From HGM13006 sp900757695 (GTDB lineage Bacteria > Bacillota > Clostridia > Oscillospirales > Oscillospiraceae): 64,000 bases of DNA. This document shows positions 15,841 to 25,479 of the stretch, piece after piece. The translations under genes and the position numbers were made by a program. The first letter of the stretch is position 1. Each line of letters opens with the position of its first letter. The notes under the pieces are model-generated. The model saw only the letters and a list, made by a program, of their open reading frames with translations. It ran no database searches and was not told the origin of the DNA. The stretch spans positions 18,120 to 82,119 of the forward strand of contig CAUHNW010000015.1 of the NCBI GenBank assembly GCA_959607825.1. Direction: 5' to 3'.

Positions 15841-16899
15841 ATGAAACGGGGCAGTGCACTGGCCGCGGCTGTGATCCTGCTGCTGGGGGCAATTGGCCTG
15901 ATCGAAGGGACGGGCAGTGCGGAGCTCACTCGGCGGGGCAAAGTGATTTCCACATGGCTGGCGGAGAACCAGCTGGGGATGGCGATCGTAGAAGAATCCC
16001 CGGGGGTCGAAACGGTGCCCGATGGGGAGTCCGTGCAGACGGCAGAGCAGACGAACGCCGAAACGGAGCATGCCGCTGCAATTCCGGTCACAGAGGTGGA
16101 AGAGGCATGGGACGAAGAGGCCAGACAGAAGGAGACGCTGCCGCCGTCACCCTCGCCGATCCATGTGGACGGGGGCGTTTCCATAGAATTGCGCAACGAG
16201 ACGGATTACGAGATCAGCTTTCCGGATCTTCCGGCACTGCCGGAGGGGTTGGATTTTCAGTTGGAGGAACCAACCATCCTGCTGATGCATACCCATGGCT
16301 CTGAGAGCTACAGTGACCCGGAAACCGGCGTGTACCGTACCCAGGACCCGGAGAAAAGCGTCATTGCCGTGGCGGAGAGAATGGCAGAGGTGCTGGAGCA
16401 GCGGGGATACCATACCGTTCATGATACAACCATTTGCGATGAGCCGGAGTTCAGCGGCGCATACAACCGTTCCCGTCAGGTCATCGCGGAGAATTTGGCG
16501 GCGTATCCCACCATTGCGTTGGTGCTGGATATTCATAGAGATGCGGTGGAGGATGAAAACGGCCAGCAGATGCGGATGGCCTGTCAGCTGGGCGATGAGA
16601 CCTCGGCCCAGCTGATGCTGGTGGTGGGCACGGATGCCGGCGGGCTGGAGCATCCCAATTGGCGGCAAAATCTCAGCTTGGCGGCAGTGCTGCAAAGCCG
16701 AATGGCCGGAACATGGGCCGGGATTATGCGGCCCCTAAACCTCCGAACGGAGCGGTTCAATCAGGATCTTGCACCGCTGGATCTGCTGGTAGAGGTGGGG
16801 GCTTCCGGGAATACACTGGAAGAGGCAATGGCGGCGGGTGCGCATTTTGCCGAAGCACTTTCGGATGTGCTGGATCAGTACAGCGGTAAAAGTTCATAA
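15841..16899 (+). CDS. spoIIP: Stage II sporulation protein P, peptidoglycan hydrolase
   Basis: A 352-residue SpoIIP. One N-terminal membrane anchor (residues 5-23) is followed by an acidic, alanine-rich linker (about 50-100) and the amidase/transglycosylase domain. The zinc/catalytic signatures 'LLMHTHGSESYSD' (about 142-154) and 'ALVLDIHRDAV' are present, and the end 'LLVEVGASGNTLEEAM' matches the family. It degrades septal peptidoglycan with SpoIID during forespore engulfment. GAGGTGG stands 5 bases before this ATG. A CATATACT box about 20 bases upstream resembles a sigma-E -10, consistent with mother-cell expression, though no clear -35 is seen. Confidence 0.92.
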   Translation: MKRGSALAAAVILLLGAIGLIEGTGSAELTRRGKVISTWLAENQLGMAIVEESPGVETVPDGESVQTAEQTNAETEHAAAIPVTEVEEAWDEEARQKETLPPSPSPIHVDGGVSIELRNETDYEISFPDLPALPEGLDFQLEEPTILLMHTHGSESYSDPETGVYRTQDPEKSVIAVAERMAEVLEQRGYHTVHDTTICDEPEFSGAYNRSRQVIAENLAAYPTIALVLDIHRDAVEDENGQQMRMACQLGDETSAQLMLVVGTDAGGLEHPNWRQNLSLAAVLQSRMAGTWAGIMRPLNLRTERFNQDLAPLDLLVEVGASGNTLEEAMAAGAHFAEALSDVLDQYSGKSS

Positions 16900-16940
16900 A
16901 GCGGAAGCTGGAAATTCTACACTTTGACTAAAAGTATCTG

Positions 16941-16970
16941 TTGACGAACCCCGTCTATTTGTGGTATATT
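16941..16970 (+). promoter_or_regulatory. Promoter of the small membrane protein gene
   Basis: TTGACG and TATATT are separated by 18 bases, with an extended TGG in front of the -10 box, about 50 bases before the GTG start at 17023. Confidence 0.7.
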
Positions 16971-17022
16971 TACTTTAACAAAACAAGCCAAAAGGGTTTG
17001 AGTTTTTTAGGGGGTATCTTTT

Positions 17023-17346
17023 GTGGATAACAGTTTTGACAAGTTGAACGACCAGTTCACAGACAAGGCCAGGGGCGGGTTTAAGTATTGGTTCTGGCTG
17101 ATTTTCTCTTATGTGTTTGCTGTTCTGGGTGTTGCAATCGGCGTATATGCGCTGCTGCCCGGCAATAACCGCTATCTGTCCCTGCTGACGCTGCTCTGCG
17201 GCCTGTTCGGTGTACAGACCAACGCATGGTCCAAGGGCACCCAGACTCGGAATAAGCCTCTGTTTGTAAGCTTTGTGGCGAATCTGGCGGTTGTTGTGTT
17301 CGCCTGCGTGATCCTGTACATCATCCTGCCCTACGTCAAGGGCTGA
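17023..17346 (+). CDS. Small membrane protein of unknown function
   Basis: A 107-residue protein starting with GTG, with AGGGGG 9 bases upstream. It has a charged N-terminus and three hydrophobic stretches (about 22-45, 50-62 and 80-103). No enzyme or transporter signature is recognisable. It has its own promoter and a hairpin terminator, so it is a single-gene unit between spoIIP and cardiolipin synthase. Confidence 0.72.
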   Translation: MDNSFDKLNDQFTDKARGGFKYWFWLIFSYVFAVLGVAIGVYALLPGNNRYLSLLTLLCGLFGVQTNAWSKGTQTRNKPLFVSFVANLAVVVFACVILYIILPYVKG

Positions 17347-17362
17347 TTTGTCCCAATTATCG

Positions 17363-17387
17363 CAAGCCGTCCCAAAGGGGCGGCTTG
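17363..17387 (+). terminator. Probable terminator
   Basis: CAAGCCG/CGGCTTG stem continued by CCC/GGG around an AAA loop; the T tail is poor (TTCC). Confidence 0.6.
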
Positions 17388-17451
17388 TTCCATTCCTGCT
17401 GGATATCATTGGAGGCTATGAGAGAATGACGAGAGATGGGAGGCTGATGCT

Positions 17452-19002
17452 TTGAACCGAAAAAAATTAAAGATATTACCCAATCTGGCCAAAATGGTGT
17501 TTCAGCGGGTGGTTATGGTTGGCATCAGTATTCTGGCGCAGATTGCGGTTTTTGTACTGATGATTTGGTACTGCAAGGATCAGAATGACTGGTTCTACTG
17601 GGGCCTGATGATGCTGAGCATCGGCGCCACGCTGTTTATCATTAGCAAGAACACCAATCCGGCTTATAAGATTGCATGGTTGGTGCCGATCCTGCTGTTC
17701 CCGGTGTTTGGCGGATTGTTCTACCTGCTTCTGGGCGGCAACCGCCTGTCCAGAAGGCAGCGGAAAAAGATGAACTCCGTCGAGCAGAGCCTGCGCAGGC
17801 ACCTGCCGCAAAATCCGGAGATCGTGGAAAAACTGAAGCTGCAAAGCCCAAGTGCGGCAGTGCAGTCTGCGTATATCCAAAAGGTAGCAGGATGTCCCAT
17901 TTACGATAACACTACCACGCAGTATTTTCCATTGGGGGATGAGGCATTTCCGGCCATGCTGGAGGAAATGCGGAAGGCAGAGAAATATATCTTTTTGGAA
18001 TACTTTATCATTGGCCCCGGCGTTATGTGGGACAGTATGCTGGAAATTCTCAAGGAAAAAGCAGCTGCCGGACTGGATGTGCGGGTGATGTATGACGATT
18101 TTGGATGCATTACGCTGCTTCCCGTGGGATATCGCAAGGAGCTGGAGTCTTATGGAATCCGCTGCTGCGTTTTTGAGCCGTTTATCCCGGTGATGTCTGC
18201 CCGCCTCAACAATCGGGACCACAGAAAGCTCCTGATCATTGACGGAAAGGTTGGATTTACCGGTGGGATCAATCTGGCGGACGAGTATATCAATCAGAAG
18301 GTACGCTTTGGCCACTGGAAGGACAACGCCATTATGCTGCGGGGCGATGCGGTATGGTCTATGACGGTCATGTTCCTGTCTTTGTGGGATTATGTGTCCG
18401 GCTCAGGAGATACCATTGCCAATTATCTGCCGCCGGAGCCGGAGGCAGAGAGCAGGGGCTTTGTACAGCCATACACGGATAATCCCCTGGACGATGAGCC
18501 GGTGGGAGGCTCGGTATACCAGAACTTGATCAACCGGGCCAATCACTCGGTATACATTATGACCCCATATCTGATCTTGGACTACAGCATGAACGAGGCG
18601 CTGTGCAATGCAGCCAAAACCGGTATTGATGTGCGGATCATTACCCCGCACATTCCGGACAAATGGTATGTACACACGCTGTCCAGGGCCCACTATGAGC
18701 AGCTGGTAAAGTGCGGTGTCAAGGTCTATGAGTATATCCCGGGATTTATTCATTCCAAGGTGTTTGCGGTAGATGGCCAGTATGCTACGGTGGGCACCAT
18801 CAATCTGGATTACCGCAGTCTCTACCTCCATTTTGAAAATGGCGTGTTCCTGTATGGGGCAGACTGTGTGGGAGACGTTTATCGGGACTTTGCCGATACC
18901 TTTGCAGTAAGCCAGCAGATCACGCTGAAGGACTGTCAGGCGGCCAGCCCCGTGGTGCGGCTGATGCGTGCGGTTCTCCGGTTGTTGGCACCACTGATGT
19001 AA
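17452..19002 (+). CDS. cls: Cardiolipin synthase
   Basis: A 516-residue membrane phospholipase-D-type enzyme that condenses two phosphatidylglycerol molecules to cardiolipin and glycerol. Three N-terminal hydrophobic segments (about 17-36, 44-62, 68-93) precede two PLD domains with HKD motifs: 'NRDHRKLLIIDGKVGFTGG' (about 255-273) and 'FIHSKVFAVDGQYATVGT' (about 432-449). Length is typical for the Firmicutes Cls family. The TTG start is supported by GGGAGG 8 bases upstream; the nearer ATG hits a stop after two codons. A strong terminator follows. Confidence 0.95.
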   Translation: MNRKKLKILPNLAKMVFQRVVMVGISILAQIAVFVLMIWYCKDQNDWFYWGLMMLSIGATLFIISKNTNPAYKIAWLVPILLFPVFGGLFYLLLGGNRLSRRQRKKMNSVEQSLRRHLPQNPEIVEKLKLQSPSAAVQSAYIQKVAGCPIYDNTTTQYFPLGDEAFPAMLEEMRKAEKYIFLEYFIIGPGVMWDSMLEILKEKAAAGLDVRVMYDDFGCITLLPVGYRKELESYGIRCCVFEPFIPVMSARLNNRDHRKLLIIDGKVGFTGGINLADEYINQKVRFGHWKDNAIMLRGDAVWSMTVMFLSLWDYVSGSGDTIANYLPPEPEAESRGFVQPYTDNPLDDEPVGGSVYQNLINRANHSVYIMTPYLILDYSMNEALCNAAKTGIDVRIITPHIPDKWYVHTLSRAHYEQLVKCGVKVYEYIPGFIHSKVFAVDGQYATVGTINLDYRSLYLHFENGVFLYGADCVGDVYRDFADTFAVSQQITLKDCQAASPVVRLMRAVLRLLAPLM

Positions 19003-19020
19003 AAATAGTTTTGATATTAC

Positions 19021-19062
19021 AAATTCCGGACCTGCTTTCAACAAGCAGGTCCGGAATTTTAT
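19021..19062. terminator. Bidirectional terminator
   Basis: AAATTCCGGACCTGCTT pairs with AAGCAGGTCCGGAATTT around a short loop, flanked by T-rich tails on both strands. It separates the converging cls and VanW genes. Confidence 0.94.
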
Positions 19063-19067
19063 TGATA

Positions 19068-21149
19068 TTACTCTGTGGGAGTTGTGCCTGTGGAAGGATC
19101 CGCAGGAACGTCTGTGCCGGGATCCGTGGTCGTGGTATCATCTGGTACCGTGGGCTCGGTTGGGGTGTCCGGAACCGGATCCGTAGAGGGCTCAGGCGTG
19201 GGCTCAGGCGTGGGCTCGGGTGTCGGCACTTCCGAAGGCGTTGGTGCCGCAGACGGGGAAGGCTCATCCGGTTCTACGGTGGGCGTTTCCGAAGGCGCCT
19301 CGCTGGGCTCGGGCTCGTAATAACCGGAGGAATTGCCGGAGTAGCTTACCTGATCCCGCTTGCTGTATTTGCTGGTACCCAGATTGCCCATGGCATCCAG
19401 CGCCTCGGTGGAATCGGTGCGAACCAGATTGCCATCGCTGTCATAGACATAACGGGTGATTTTGTAGGTGTAGCCGGTATAGCCGGACTGATAGGTGCCG
19501 GTGCCATCCTTTACGATGCTCTCATAAGGCTCGGTCGCAACCCGCTCACTGTCAATCTGGACGGTATAATGATTCTCATCAGTACCCACCAGCGCAATGT
19601 TGACTTTGCCACCGGAAACGTTTGCATCGATCCGCAGCGGATAGTTGGTGCTGTTTTTGAACTGGAAGTCTACGCTGCCAAAGTACACTGTTGCATCAAG
19701 GCCACCGGGAACGTAGGTCACAAAGAACATGTGGGGCTCTCTGTGGACGATCTCCAGATCGGCGTACATGGCACAATAGTAGATGGTAGAAGCAACCTGA
19801 CAAATACCGCCGCCCAATGCAGGCTGAGAATCACCGGAGATATAGATGGTGCCCTCCCGATAGCCCTTCTCGGCAGTACGCTCACCCACTACGTCGTTGA
19901 AGGAGAACGTTTCGCCGGGCTGAAGCACGGTGCCGTCAATGGCCTGGCAGGCCAGACGCAGATTGGTAGTACGGCCACCGGCGGAAGCATCATAGACAGA
20001 ACCATAGGAGTACAGGGTATCCCGGAACAAAACTGCTTCCAGCTGCTCCTTGGTAACTTCCGGCTGGGTCTCTTCAAACGTGAAGGTCAGGGTATCTCCG
20101 GCGGCGGCCATGGCCAGCTCCTGATTGGCTTCGTCAAGGCCAACGGTGGGAGTGTAGCCCACGGTGCCCTCAGAAACCTCGCCGGTGTTGGAGTCATATG
20201 CGGCGTCCTTAGGCTCGGCGGAAAGCTGCTCATAGAGCTTATCCAGCGCTACGGTGGCGGGATAGGTCATGGTGTAGTCGAAGTCGATATCGCTGTAATC
20301 ACCGGTAGAAAATGCGGTGGCAACCAGATTGTAAAGCGTCTCTGTATCCAGCTCCTGACCGGGGGTGCCAATGGTGACGGTAATGGTATGGGAGTCCGGA
20401 TCGGTATCCACCTGAGATTCCACCAACGGAGTTGTAATTTCCTGTGCGGTGGTGTCAATGAGGTTGCGGATATAATCGGTATCCACCTGAACAGCGGTAG
20501 AAATGTCGATGTCATTGCGGCGGCGCTGTGCAGCTTTGATGGCACGGGACATGGCAAAGGGATTTGTGCTGTTGCGGCCATAGCTGTAGGCTGCATTCAC
20601 AGCCTCGTCTACATCGATCAAAACGGTGTCCTGGGCGGGGGTAAAGGTCAGCGTCTGATCGGGGAGGTTCACATTAACACTCTGCTGCTCCGTCTGAGAC
20701 AGCGTGGCCTCAATGGCGGTTTTGGCTTCGTCCTTGGTCATGCCGCCTACATCGACCCCTGCCACATAGACATTGGGCAGGATCTTATCGTAGTTGACAT
20801 AGCGCATGGCGTAGATGCCGATGCCGGCAAAGACAGCAATGGCAATCACCAGTGCGGCAATGAGGACAACCAGTGCAGGACTGACCTTTTTCTTCTTCTT
20901 GCGGCGTGCTGCGGCATTAGCAGGACGCTGACCGTTGGGACGCTGGCCGCTAGGACGCTGACCACTGGGGCGCTGACCACTGGGGCGCTGACCACTGGGG
21001 CGCTGACCAGAGGGCCTCTGACCGGAGGCGGGACGCTGGGCACTTTTGCGCTGAGCAGATGCAGAACGCTGGGACGGAGTATGAGAAGAGGCGCTCCCGG
21101 AGGATGCCTTTGGCTTATCGTTTCTTTCCTGACTGATAGTAATCTCCAC
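19068..21149 (-). CDS. VanW-family cell-wall protein with repeat-rich ends
   Basis: A 693-residue protein with four parts. Residues 1-87 are Ser/Gln/Arg/Pro-rich with SGQRP pentapeptide repeats and end in a run of lysines; 88-115 form one membrane segment; 120-390 hold two PG_binding_4 domains ('NVYVAGVDVGGMTKDEA'); the VanW domain follows ('PGETFSFNDVVG', 'LGGGICQVASTIYYCA', 'RIDANVSGGKVNIAL'). The last 80 residues are Pro/Glu/Thr/Ser-rich and may be wall-spanning. Topology is a long cytoplasmic basic tail with the bulk outside. The GTG start lacks a strong ribosome site. VanW proteins accompany some glycopeptide-resistance loci but are widespread in Clostridia and their biochemical role is unsettled. 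Confidence 0.86.
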   Translation of the reverse strand: MEITISQERNDKPKASSGSASSHTPSQRSASAQRKSAQRPASGQRPSGQRPSGQRPSGQRPSGQRPSGQRPNGQRPANAAARRKKKKKVSPALVVLIAALVIAIAVFAGIGIYAMRYVNYDKILPNVYVAGVDVGGMTKDEAKTAIEATLSQTEQQSVNVNLPDQTLTFTPAQDTVLIDVDEAVNAAYSYGRNSTNPFAMSRAIKAAQRRRNDIDISTAVQVDTDYIRNLIDTTAQEITTPLVESQVDTDPDSHTITVTIGTPGQELDTETLYNLVATAFSTGDYSDIDFDYTMTYPATVALDKLYEQLSAEPKDAAYDSNTGEVSEGTVGYTPTVGLDEANQELAMAAAGDTLTFTFEETQPEVTKEQLEAVLFRDTLYSYGSVYDASAGGRTTNLRLACQAIDGTVLQPGETFSFNDVVGERTAEKGYREGTIYISGDSQPALGGGICQVASTIYYCAMYADLEIVHREPHMFFVTYVPGGLDATVYFGSVDFQFKNSTNYPLRIDANVSGGKVNIALVGTDENHYTVQIDSERVATEPYESIVKDGTGTYQSGYTGYTYKITRYVYDSDGNLVRTDSTEALDAMGNLGTSKYSKRDQVSYSGNSSGYYEPEPSEAPSETPTVEPDEPSPSAAPTPSEVPTPEPTPEPTPEPSTDPVPDTPTEPTVPDDTTTTDPGTDVPADPSTGTTPTE
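20922..21030 (-). repeat. 15-bp tandem repeat encoding SGQRP
   Basis: About six to seven units of CGCTGACCACTGGGG type lie in frame at the N-terminal, cytoplasmic end of the VanW-family gene. Three central units are identical, which indicates recent expansion. Confidence 0.85.
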
Positions 21150-21253
21150 CTTATCTTTTGGCAGATGGTCACTCTGCCGTATTTTATGCTATTATAGCGT
21201 GGTTTTCGTATATTTGCAATTGCTTTCGGGGAATTTGGGAAAAATGCAGGGGA

Positions 21254-24200
21254 TCATTTGCCGGATGAAGCATCTGTATCTGTTGGAATGTGGAAGCCGG
21301 CGTATTTTTTAACAAATTGCTCCGAAACCTTCAGCGGATTTTCTCCGGAGACCAGAGAAAGCGTCAGCTTTGGGCTGTCCCCGGCGGAGAAAAGCACACG
21401 CTTTTTCAGCTCAGGATCGGCACAGATGCCGCTGACTGCGCCAAAGTCGATGGTGCGGAGGGAAAAGAGAATGTTCTTTCCCTTCTGGGTGATGTCCTGA
21501 ATTCCCAGTGCTGCGGCACGGGAACGCAGCAGCGCAACATTGATGAGGGCGGTGACGGGCCTTGGCGGTTCGCCATAGCGGTCAATGATCTCGTCCAGCA
21601 CATCGTCTGCGTCCGATTCCTGACGAATGGAGGCGATGCGGCGGTAGAGGTCCATGCGCTGCTCACCGGAGGCCACATAGGTCTCCGGAATGTTGGCGGA
21701 GATGTTGAGGTCGGCGGAGCAGGATTTTTCCTCGGGAGGCGTTTCACCACGCTTTTCGAGAACGGCTTCTTCCAGCAGACGAAGGTACATGTCGTATCCC
21801 ACGGAGACCATATGGCCAGACTGCTCGGCACCCAGAAGGTTTCCGGCACCCCGGATCTCCAGATCACGCATGGCGATTTTGAAGCCGGAACCGAATTCAG
21901 CAAATTCCCGGATCGCTCCAAGGCGCTTTTCTGCGATTTCAGAGAGTACCTTGCCCTTGCGGAAGGTAAGGTAGGCATAGGCGTGCCGGTTGCTGCGGCC
22001 TACCCGGCCACGGAGCTGGTGCAGCTGGGAAAGTCCCAGCTTGTCGGCATCTTCAATGATCAGGGTGTTGGCATTGGGAATATCAATGCCGGTTTCGATG
22101 ATGGTGGTGCAGACCATGACCTGAATATCACCATCGGCCATCTGCTGCATCACATCACTGAGCTCTTCCTCGTTCATTTTGCCGTGGGCAATACCGAAGG
22201 AGATCTCCGGAAGCTTCTTTTGGAGCCGGGCGGTTTCCTGATAGATGGAGTCTACCCGGTTGTGCAGGTAATAAACCTGACCGCCCCGGGAAACTTCACG
22301 GCGAATGGCATTGGCCAGAATATCGTAGTCATGCTCAATGACATAGGTCTGTACCGGATAGCGGTCCGATGGGGGCTCCTCGATGGTGGAGAGGTCCCGG
22401 AGGCCGCTGAGGGCCATGTTCAAGGTGCGGGGAATGGGTGTCGCAGAGAGCGTCAGGGTATCGACGCCCTGAGAAAGCTCCTTTAGCCGCTCCTTATGGG
22501 TGACGCCAAAGCGCTGTTCCTCATCTACGATCAGAAGGCCGAGATCCTTAAACTTTACGGTTTTCTGTAAAAGCTTATGGGTGCCGACCACCAGATCTAC
22601 GGTGCCCTCGGCCATGGCATGGAGCGTGGCACGCTGCTGGGCAGTGGTGCGGAACCGGGAGAGCACATCAATGTTTACCGGAAAACCGGAAAAACGCTGA
22701 CGGGCGGTGATATAGTGCTGCTGGGCAAGCACCGTGGTGGGAACAAGAATGGCGCACTGCTTTCCGTCCATAATGCATTTCATGGCGGCACGGAGGGCAA
22801 CCTCGGTTTTACCAAAGCCTACATCGCCGCAGAGCAGCCGATCCATGGGCGTGGTGGACTCCATATCCGCCTTGATCTCCTCAATACAGCGAAGCTGGTC
22901 ATCGGTTTCGGCATAGGGGAAGCTGTCTTCAAATTCCGCCTGCCAGGGGCAGTCCGGAGAAAAGGCGTAGCCGGGCAGACGCTTTCGCTGGGCATAGAGC
23001 TGAATGAGACCGTCAGCCAGATCCTGCGCAGCAGCTTTGGCCTTCCGCTTGGTCTTTTCCCAGGAATCGCCGCCCAATCGGCTCAGACGCACGTTGGCAT
23101 CTTCGCCGCCGCCGATGTATTTTGCTACCATATCCAGCTGGGTTGCGGGAACATAGAGCACATCGGTGCCCTGATAGGCGATTTTGATATAGTCCTTGAC
23201 AACGCCGCTGAGCTTCATCTGCTCCACTCCGCAGAAACGGCCAATGCCGTGGGCTTCGTGCACCACCAGATCTCCCGGAGAGAGATCCGTAAAGGTGTTG
23301 AGCTTCTGACGGTTGGTGGCGGCTTTTCGGCGCTTTCTGGGGGCTCGTTTTTTGGATTGCCCGGTGAGCTGCCCCTCGGTAAGAATGGCGATCTTTAGAG
23401 AGGGGTACTCCATGCCGGCAGCAAGGGAGCCTTCCGTCAGGATGACCTCACCGGGGTGGGGAAGGTCGGTCAGCGGAAAGCTCATTCGGGCGGTAAGGCC
23501 CCGTGCCTCCATGGATTCCAGCAGCAGCTGGGCACGATGCTGGGCACCGCAGAGCACCAGAACCCGGAAGCCGCTGCTGCGGTAGTGCTCCAGATCGCTG
23601 ACTGCCGTATCCAGACTGCCGCCGTAGGAGGGAAGCTGCTTGACCGCAAGGGATAAAAGCTCCTTGGGAGGCAGGCTCTCCGGGAAAGCAGCGGATAAAA
23701 AGTTATCCATATAAATGACGCATTTTCCCGTGCAGATGTTGCACAGATCGTCAAAAGTCTTATAAAAATCACAGAGCTCACCGGCCAGTGTGCCGTTTTG
23801 CAGCATGCCGTCAAGGCCCTGAGAGAGCTCGTCCAAGCGGCTGTCCAAGGTCCGTTCCACAGCCATGCGATCGGAAAAGATCACCATGGTTTCCGGGGAA
23901 ATATAGTCCATGGCGCAGGTGAAGTCCGGATAGATCAGGGCGGCATAGCGGTCAGCGCTGGAAAACAATGCACCGCTGCGGATGGTTTCGGCGTCCTGAC
24001 GAAGCGTATCCATCAGGGCCTCGTGGGGGTGCTTTCGGCGCTTCTGACGGGCGATCAGCCCGTCCAGCTGATCGGCAAGCCCAGCCCGGCCATTTGGATG
24101 AAGCTCCGGCAGCATTTCAGCGGTGGGCAGCAGCAATGCGGTATCGACATTCTCGGTGCGCCGCTGGCTGGTCACATCAAAATAGCCCATAGAATCCAGC

Positions 24201-24790
24201 TCATCGCCCCAGAATTCCGCACGGATGGGGCCGGGGGCAGCGGGAGAATAGACATCCAGAATACCGCCGCGCAGGGCAAACTGCCCCACGCCTTCTACCA
24301 GTGTGCTGCGGCGATAGCCCAGCGCAATCAGCTTTCCGGTGAGCTCCTCCAGAGAATAACTGCCGCCGACCCGCAGGGTCAGGGTGGAAGCCCCCAGAAC
24401 TGCGGGGGGGATGGTGCGGAGGCTCAGGGCCTCCGCAGAGGCCAGAAGAATGGGATATCCCTCCTGAGTCAGCTGGTGCAGCATGGCAAGCCGCTGATGC
24501 TCCCAGCCACGGGAGACCGTTCCACCCATAAGGCTCAGCTCACGAGTGGGAAAAATAGGGGGCTTTTCGCCGAGAAATCCGCTGAGCTCCTCCGACATAC
24601 GGGCGGTGGCCAGATCGTCCTGACAGACCACCAGAATTTTGCGCCCTGTATCCTGATGCAGTGCAGCAGTCATATGTGCCCGGTGAATGGAACCGAGGCC
24701 GGTAATGGCGCAGGGAAGATTCTGCTCCGAATACTCTTTCAGAGACTGGTATTCCGGCAGTGATTTTAGTATGGTGCTTAAAAGATCCAT
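21254..24790 (-). CDS. mfd: Transcription-repair coupling factor
   Basis: A 1178-residue Mfd, full length for the family. It displaces RNA polymerase stalled at DNA lesions and recruits UvrA. The UvrB-homology module is at the N-terminus, the RNA-polymerase-interacting domain centres on 'FTDLSPGDLVVHEAHGIG' (about 495-512), Walker A is 'LLCGDVGFGKTEVALRA' (about 660-676), the DEEQ box 'LLIVDEEQRFG' and the TRG/motif VI 'QLRGRVGRSNRHAYAYL' follow, and the UvrA-binding inhibitory domain closes the protein. AAAGGAGG precedes the ATG. It is the last gene of the glmU-prs-pth-mfd block. Confidence 0.97.
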   Translation of the reverse strand: MDLLSTILKSLPEYQSLKEYSEQNLPCAITGLGSIHRAHMTAALHQDTGRKILVVCQDDLATARMSEELSGFLGEKPPIFPTRELSLMGGTVSRGWEHQRLAMLHQLTQEGYPILLASAEALSLRTIPPAVLGASTLTLRVGGSYSLEELTGKLIALGYRRSTLVEGVGQFALRGGILDVYSPAAPGPIRAEFWGDELDSMGYFDVTSQRRTENVDTALLLPTAEMLPELHPNGRAGLADQLDGLIARQKRRKHPHEALMDTLRQDAETIRSGALFSSADRYAALIYPDFTCAMDYISPETMVIFSDRMAVERTLDSRLDELSQGLDGMLQNGTLAGELCDFYKTFDDLCNICTGKCVIYMDNFLSAAFPESLPPKELLSLAVKQLPSYGGSLDTAVSDLEHYRSSGFRVLVLCGAQHRAQLLLESMEARGLTARMSFPLTDLPHPGEVILTEGSLAAGMEYPSLKIAILTEGQLTGQSKKRAPRKRRKAATNRQKLNTFTDLSPGDLVVHEAHGIGRFCGVEQMKLSGVVKDYIKIAYQGTDVLYVPATQLDMVAKYIGGGEDANVRLSRLGGDSWEKTKRKAKAAAQDLADGLIQLYAQRKRLPGYAFSPDCPWQAEFEDSFPYAETDDQLRCIEEIKADMESTTPMDRLLCGDVGFGKTEVALRAAMKCIMDGKQCAILVPTTVLAQQHYITARQRFSGFPVNIDVLSRFRTTAQQRATLHAMAEGTVDLVVGTHKLLQKTVKFKDLGLLIVDEEQRFGVTHKERLKELSQGVDTLTLSATPIPRTLNMALSGLRDLSTIEEPPSDRYPVQTYVIEHDYDILANAIRREVSRGGQVYYLHNRVDSIYQETARLQKKLPEISFGIAHGKMNEEELSDVMQQMADGDIQVMVCTTIIETGIDIPNANTLIIEDADKLGLSQLHQLRGRVGRSNRHAYAYLTFRKGKVLSEIAEKRLGAIREFAEFGSGFKIAMRDLEIRGAGNLLGAEQSGHMVSVGYDMYLRLLEEAVLEKRGETPPEEKSCSADLNISANIPETYVASGEQRMDLYRRIASIRQESDADDVLDEIIDRYGEPPRPVTALINVALLRSRAAALGIQDITQKGKNILFSLRTIDFGAVSGICADPELKKRVLFSAGDSPKLTLSLVSGENPLKVSEQFVKKYAGFHIPTDTDASSGK

Positions 24791-24814
24791 CGGAGCCTCC
24801 TTTTATCCAGACAG

Positions 24815-24854
24815 CACAGAAGGGCTGCAACCGGTCAGGGTGCAGCCTTCTGTG
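24815..24854 (-). other. Hairpin between pth and mfd
   Basis: CACAGAAGGGCTGCA pairs with TGCAGCCTTCTGTG (one bulged G). There is no U-run on the minus strand, so it may be an mRNA processing or partial termination site rather than a full terminator. Confidence 0.6.
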
Positions 24855-24885
24855 GTAAAATGTTTATTTGTTCCGTGGAAAGGGG

Positions 24886-25479
24886 TCACTTTCCGTTGAA
24901 TTGGTTGGCAGCGGCCTCGGGGCCCTGCAAAATCAATACCTTGACGGCCTCGGCAGCCCGCTGATAGGTTTTCTCCATCAGCTCCCGCTGATCGTGGGGA
25001 AACACCCCGAGAACCCAATCAGCCAGGTCATAATCCGGGTGGGGCTTGGCGCCAACGCCGATTTTGATTCGGGGGAAGTCCTGAGAACCGGTGGAAGCGA
25101 TAATACTCTTGAGACCATTATGGCCTCCGGCAGAGCCGCTTTTGCGGACACGCAAACGACCGGGATCCAGCGAGATATCATCGGACAAAACGATGATATG
25201 CGCCGGAGGGACTTTATAGAACCGTGCGGCTGCCTGCACAGACTGGCCGCTGAGGTTCATATAGGTGGTGGGCTTCAGCAGCACCAGTTTGAGGCCGTTG
25301 AGGGACGCTTGCCCCGTGAGACCCTGAAACTTGACCCGGTCTACCTTGGCACCCAGATCATCGGCCAGCGCATCCAATGCGGCAAAGCCAACATTGTGCC
25401 GGGTGTTCCAGTATTTGCTGCCGGGATTGCCCAGCCCGACCACCAGATAATCGCAGCCGGAGGAAGATTTCAGCAGCAT
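24886..25479 (-). CDS. pth: Peptidyl-tRNA hydrolase
   Basis: A 197-residue enzyme that frees tRNA from prematurely released peptidyl-tRNA. 'LVVGLGNPGSKYWNTRHNVG' spans residues 12-31 with catalytic His28; other conserved stretches are 'LLKPTTYMNLSG' (Asn and tRNA-contact residues) and 'GSAGGHNGLKSI'. Its ATG overlaps the prs stop (TAATG), indicating translational coupling. The N-terminus is a few residues longer than in most Pth. Confidence 0.96.
   Translation of the reverse strand: MLLKSSSGCDYLVVGLGNPGSKYWNTRHNVGFAALDALADDLGAKVDRVKFQGLTGQASLNGLKLVLLKPTTYMNLSGQSVQAAARFYKVPPAHIIVLSDDISLDPGRLRVRKSGSAGGHNGLKSIIASTGSQDFPRIKIGVGAKPHPDYDLADWVLGVFPHDQRELMEKTYQRAAEAVKVLILQGPEAAANQFNGK

Noticed and set aside
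15693..16196. N-terminal extension of the flavoprotein
   Set aside because: It runs antisense through spoIIP, and the internal ATG has an AAGGAG site followed by the family N-terminus.
19011..21197. 728-codon open frame antisense to the VanW gene
   Set aside because: Shadow frame; the minus-strand protein has recognisable VanW and PG-binding domains while this one has none.
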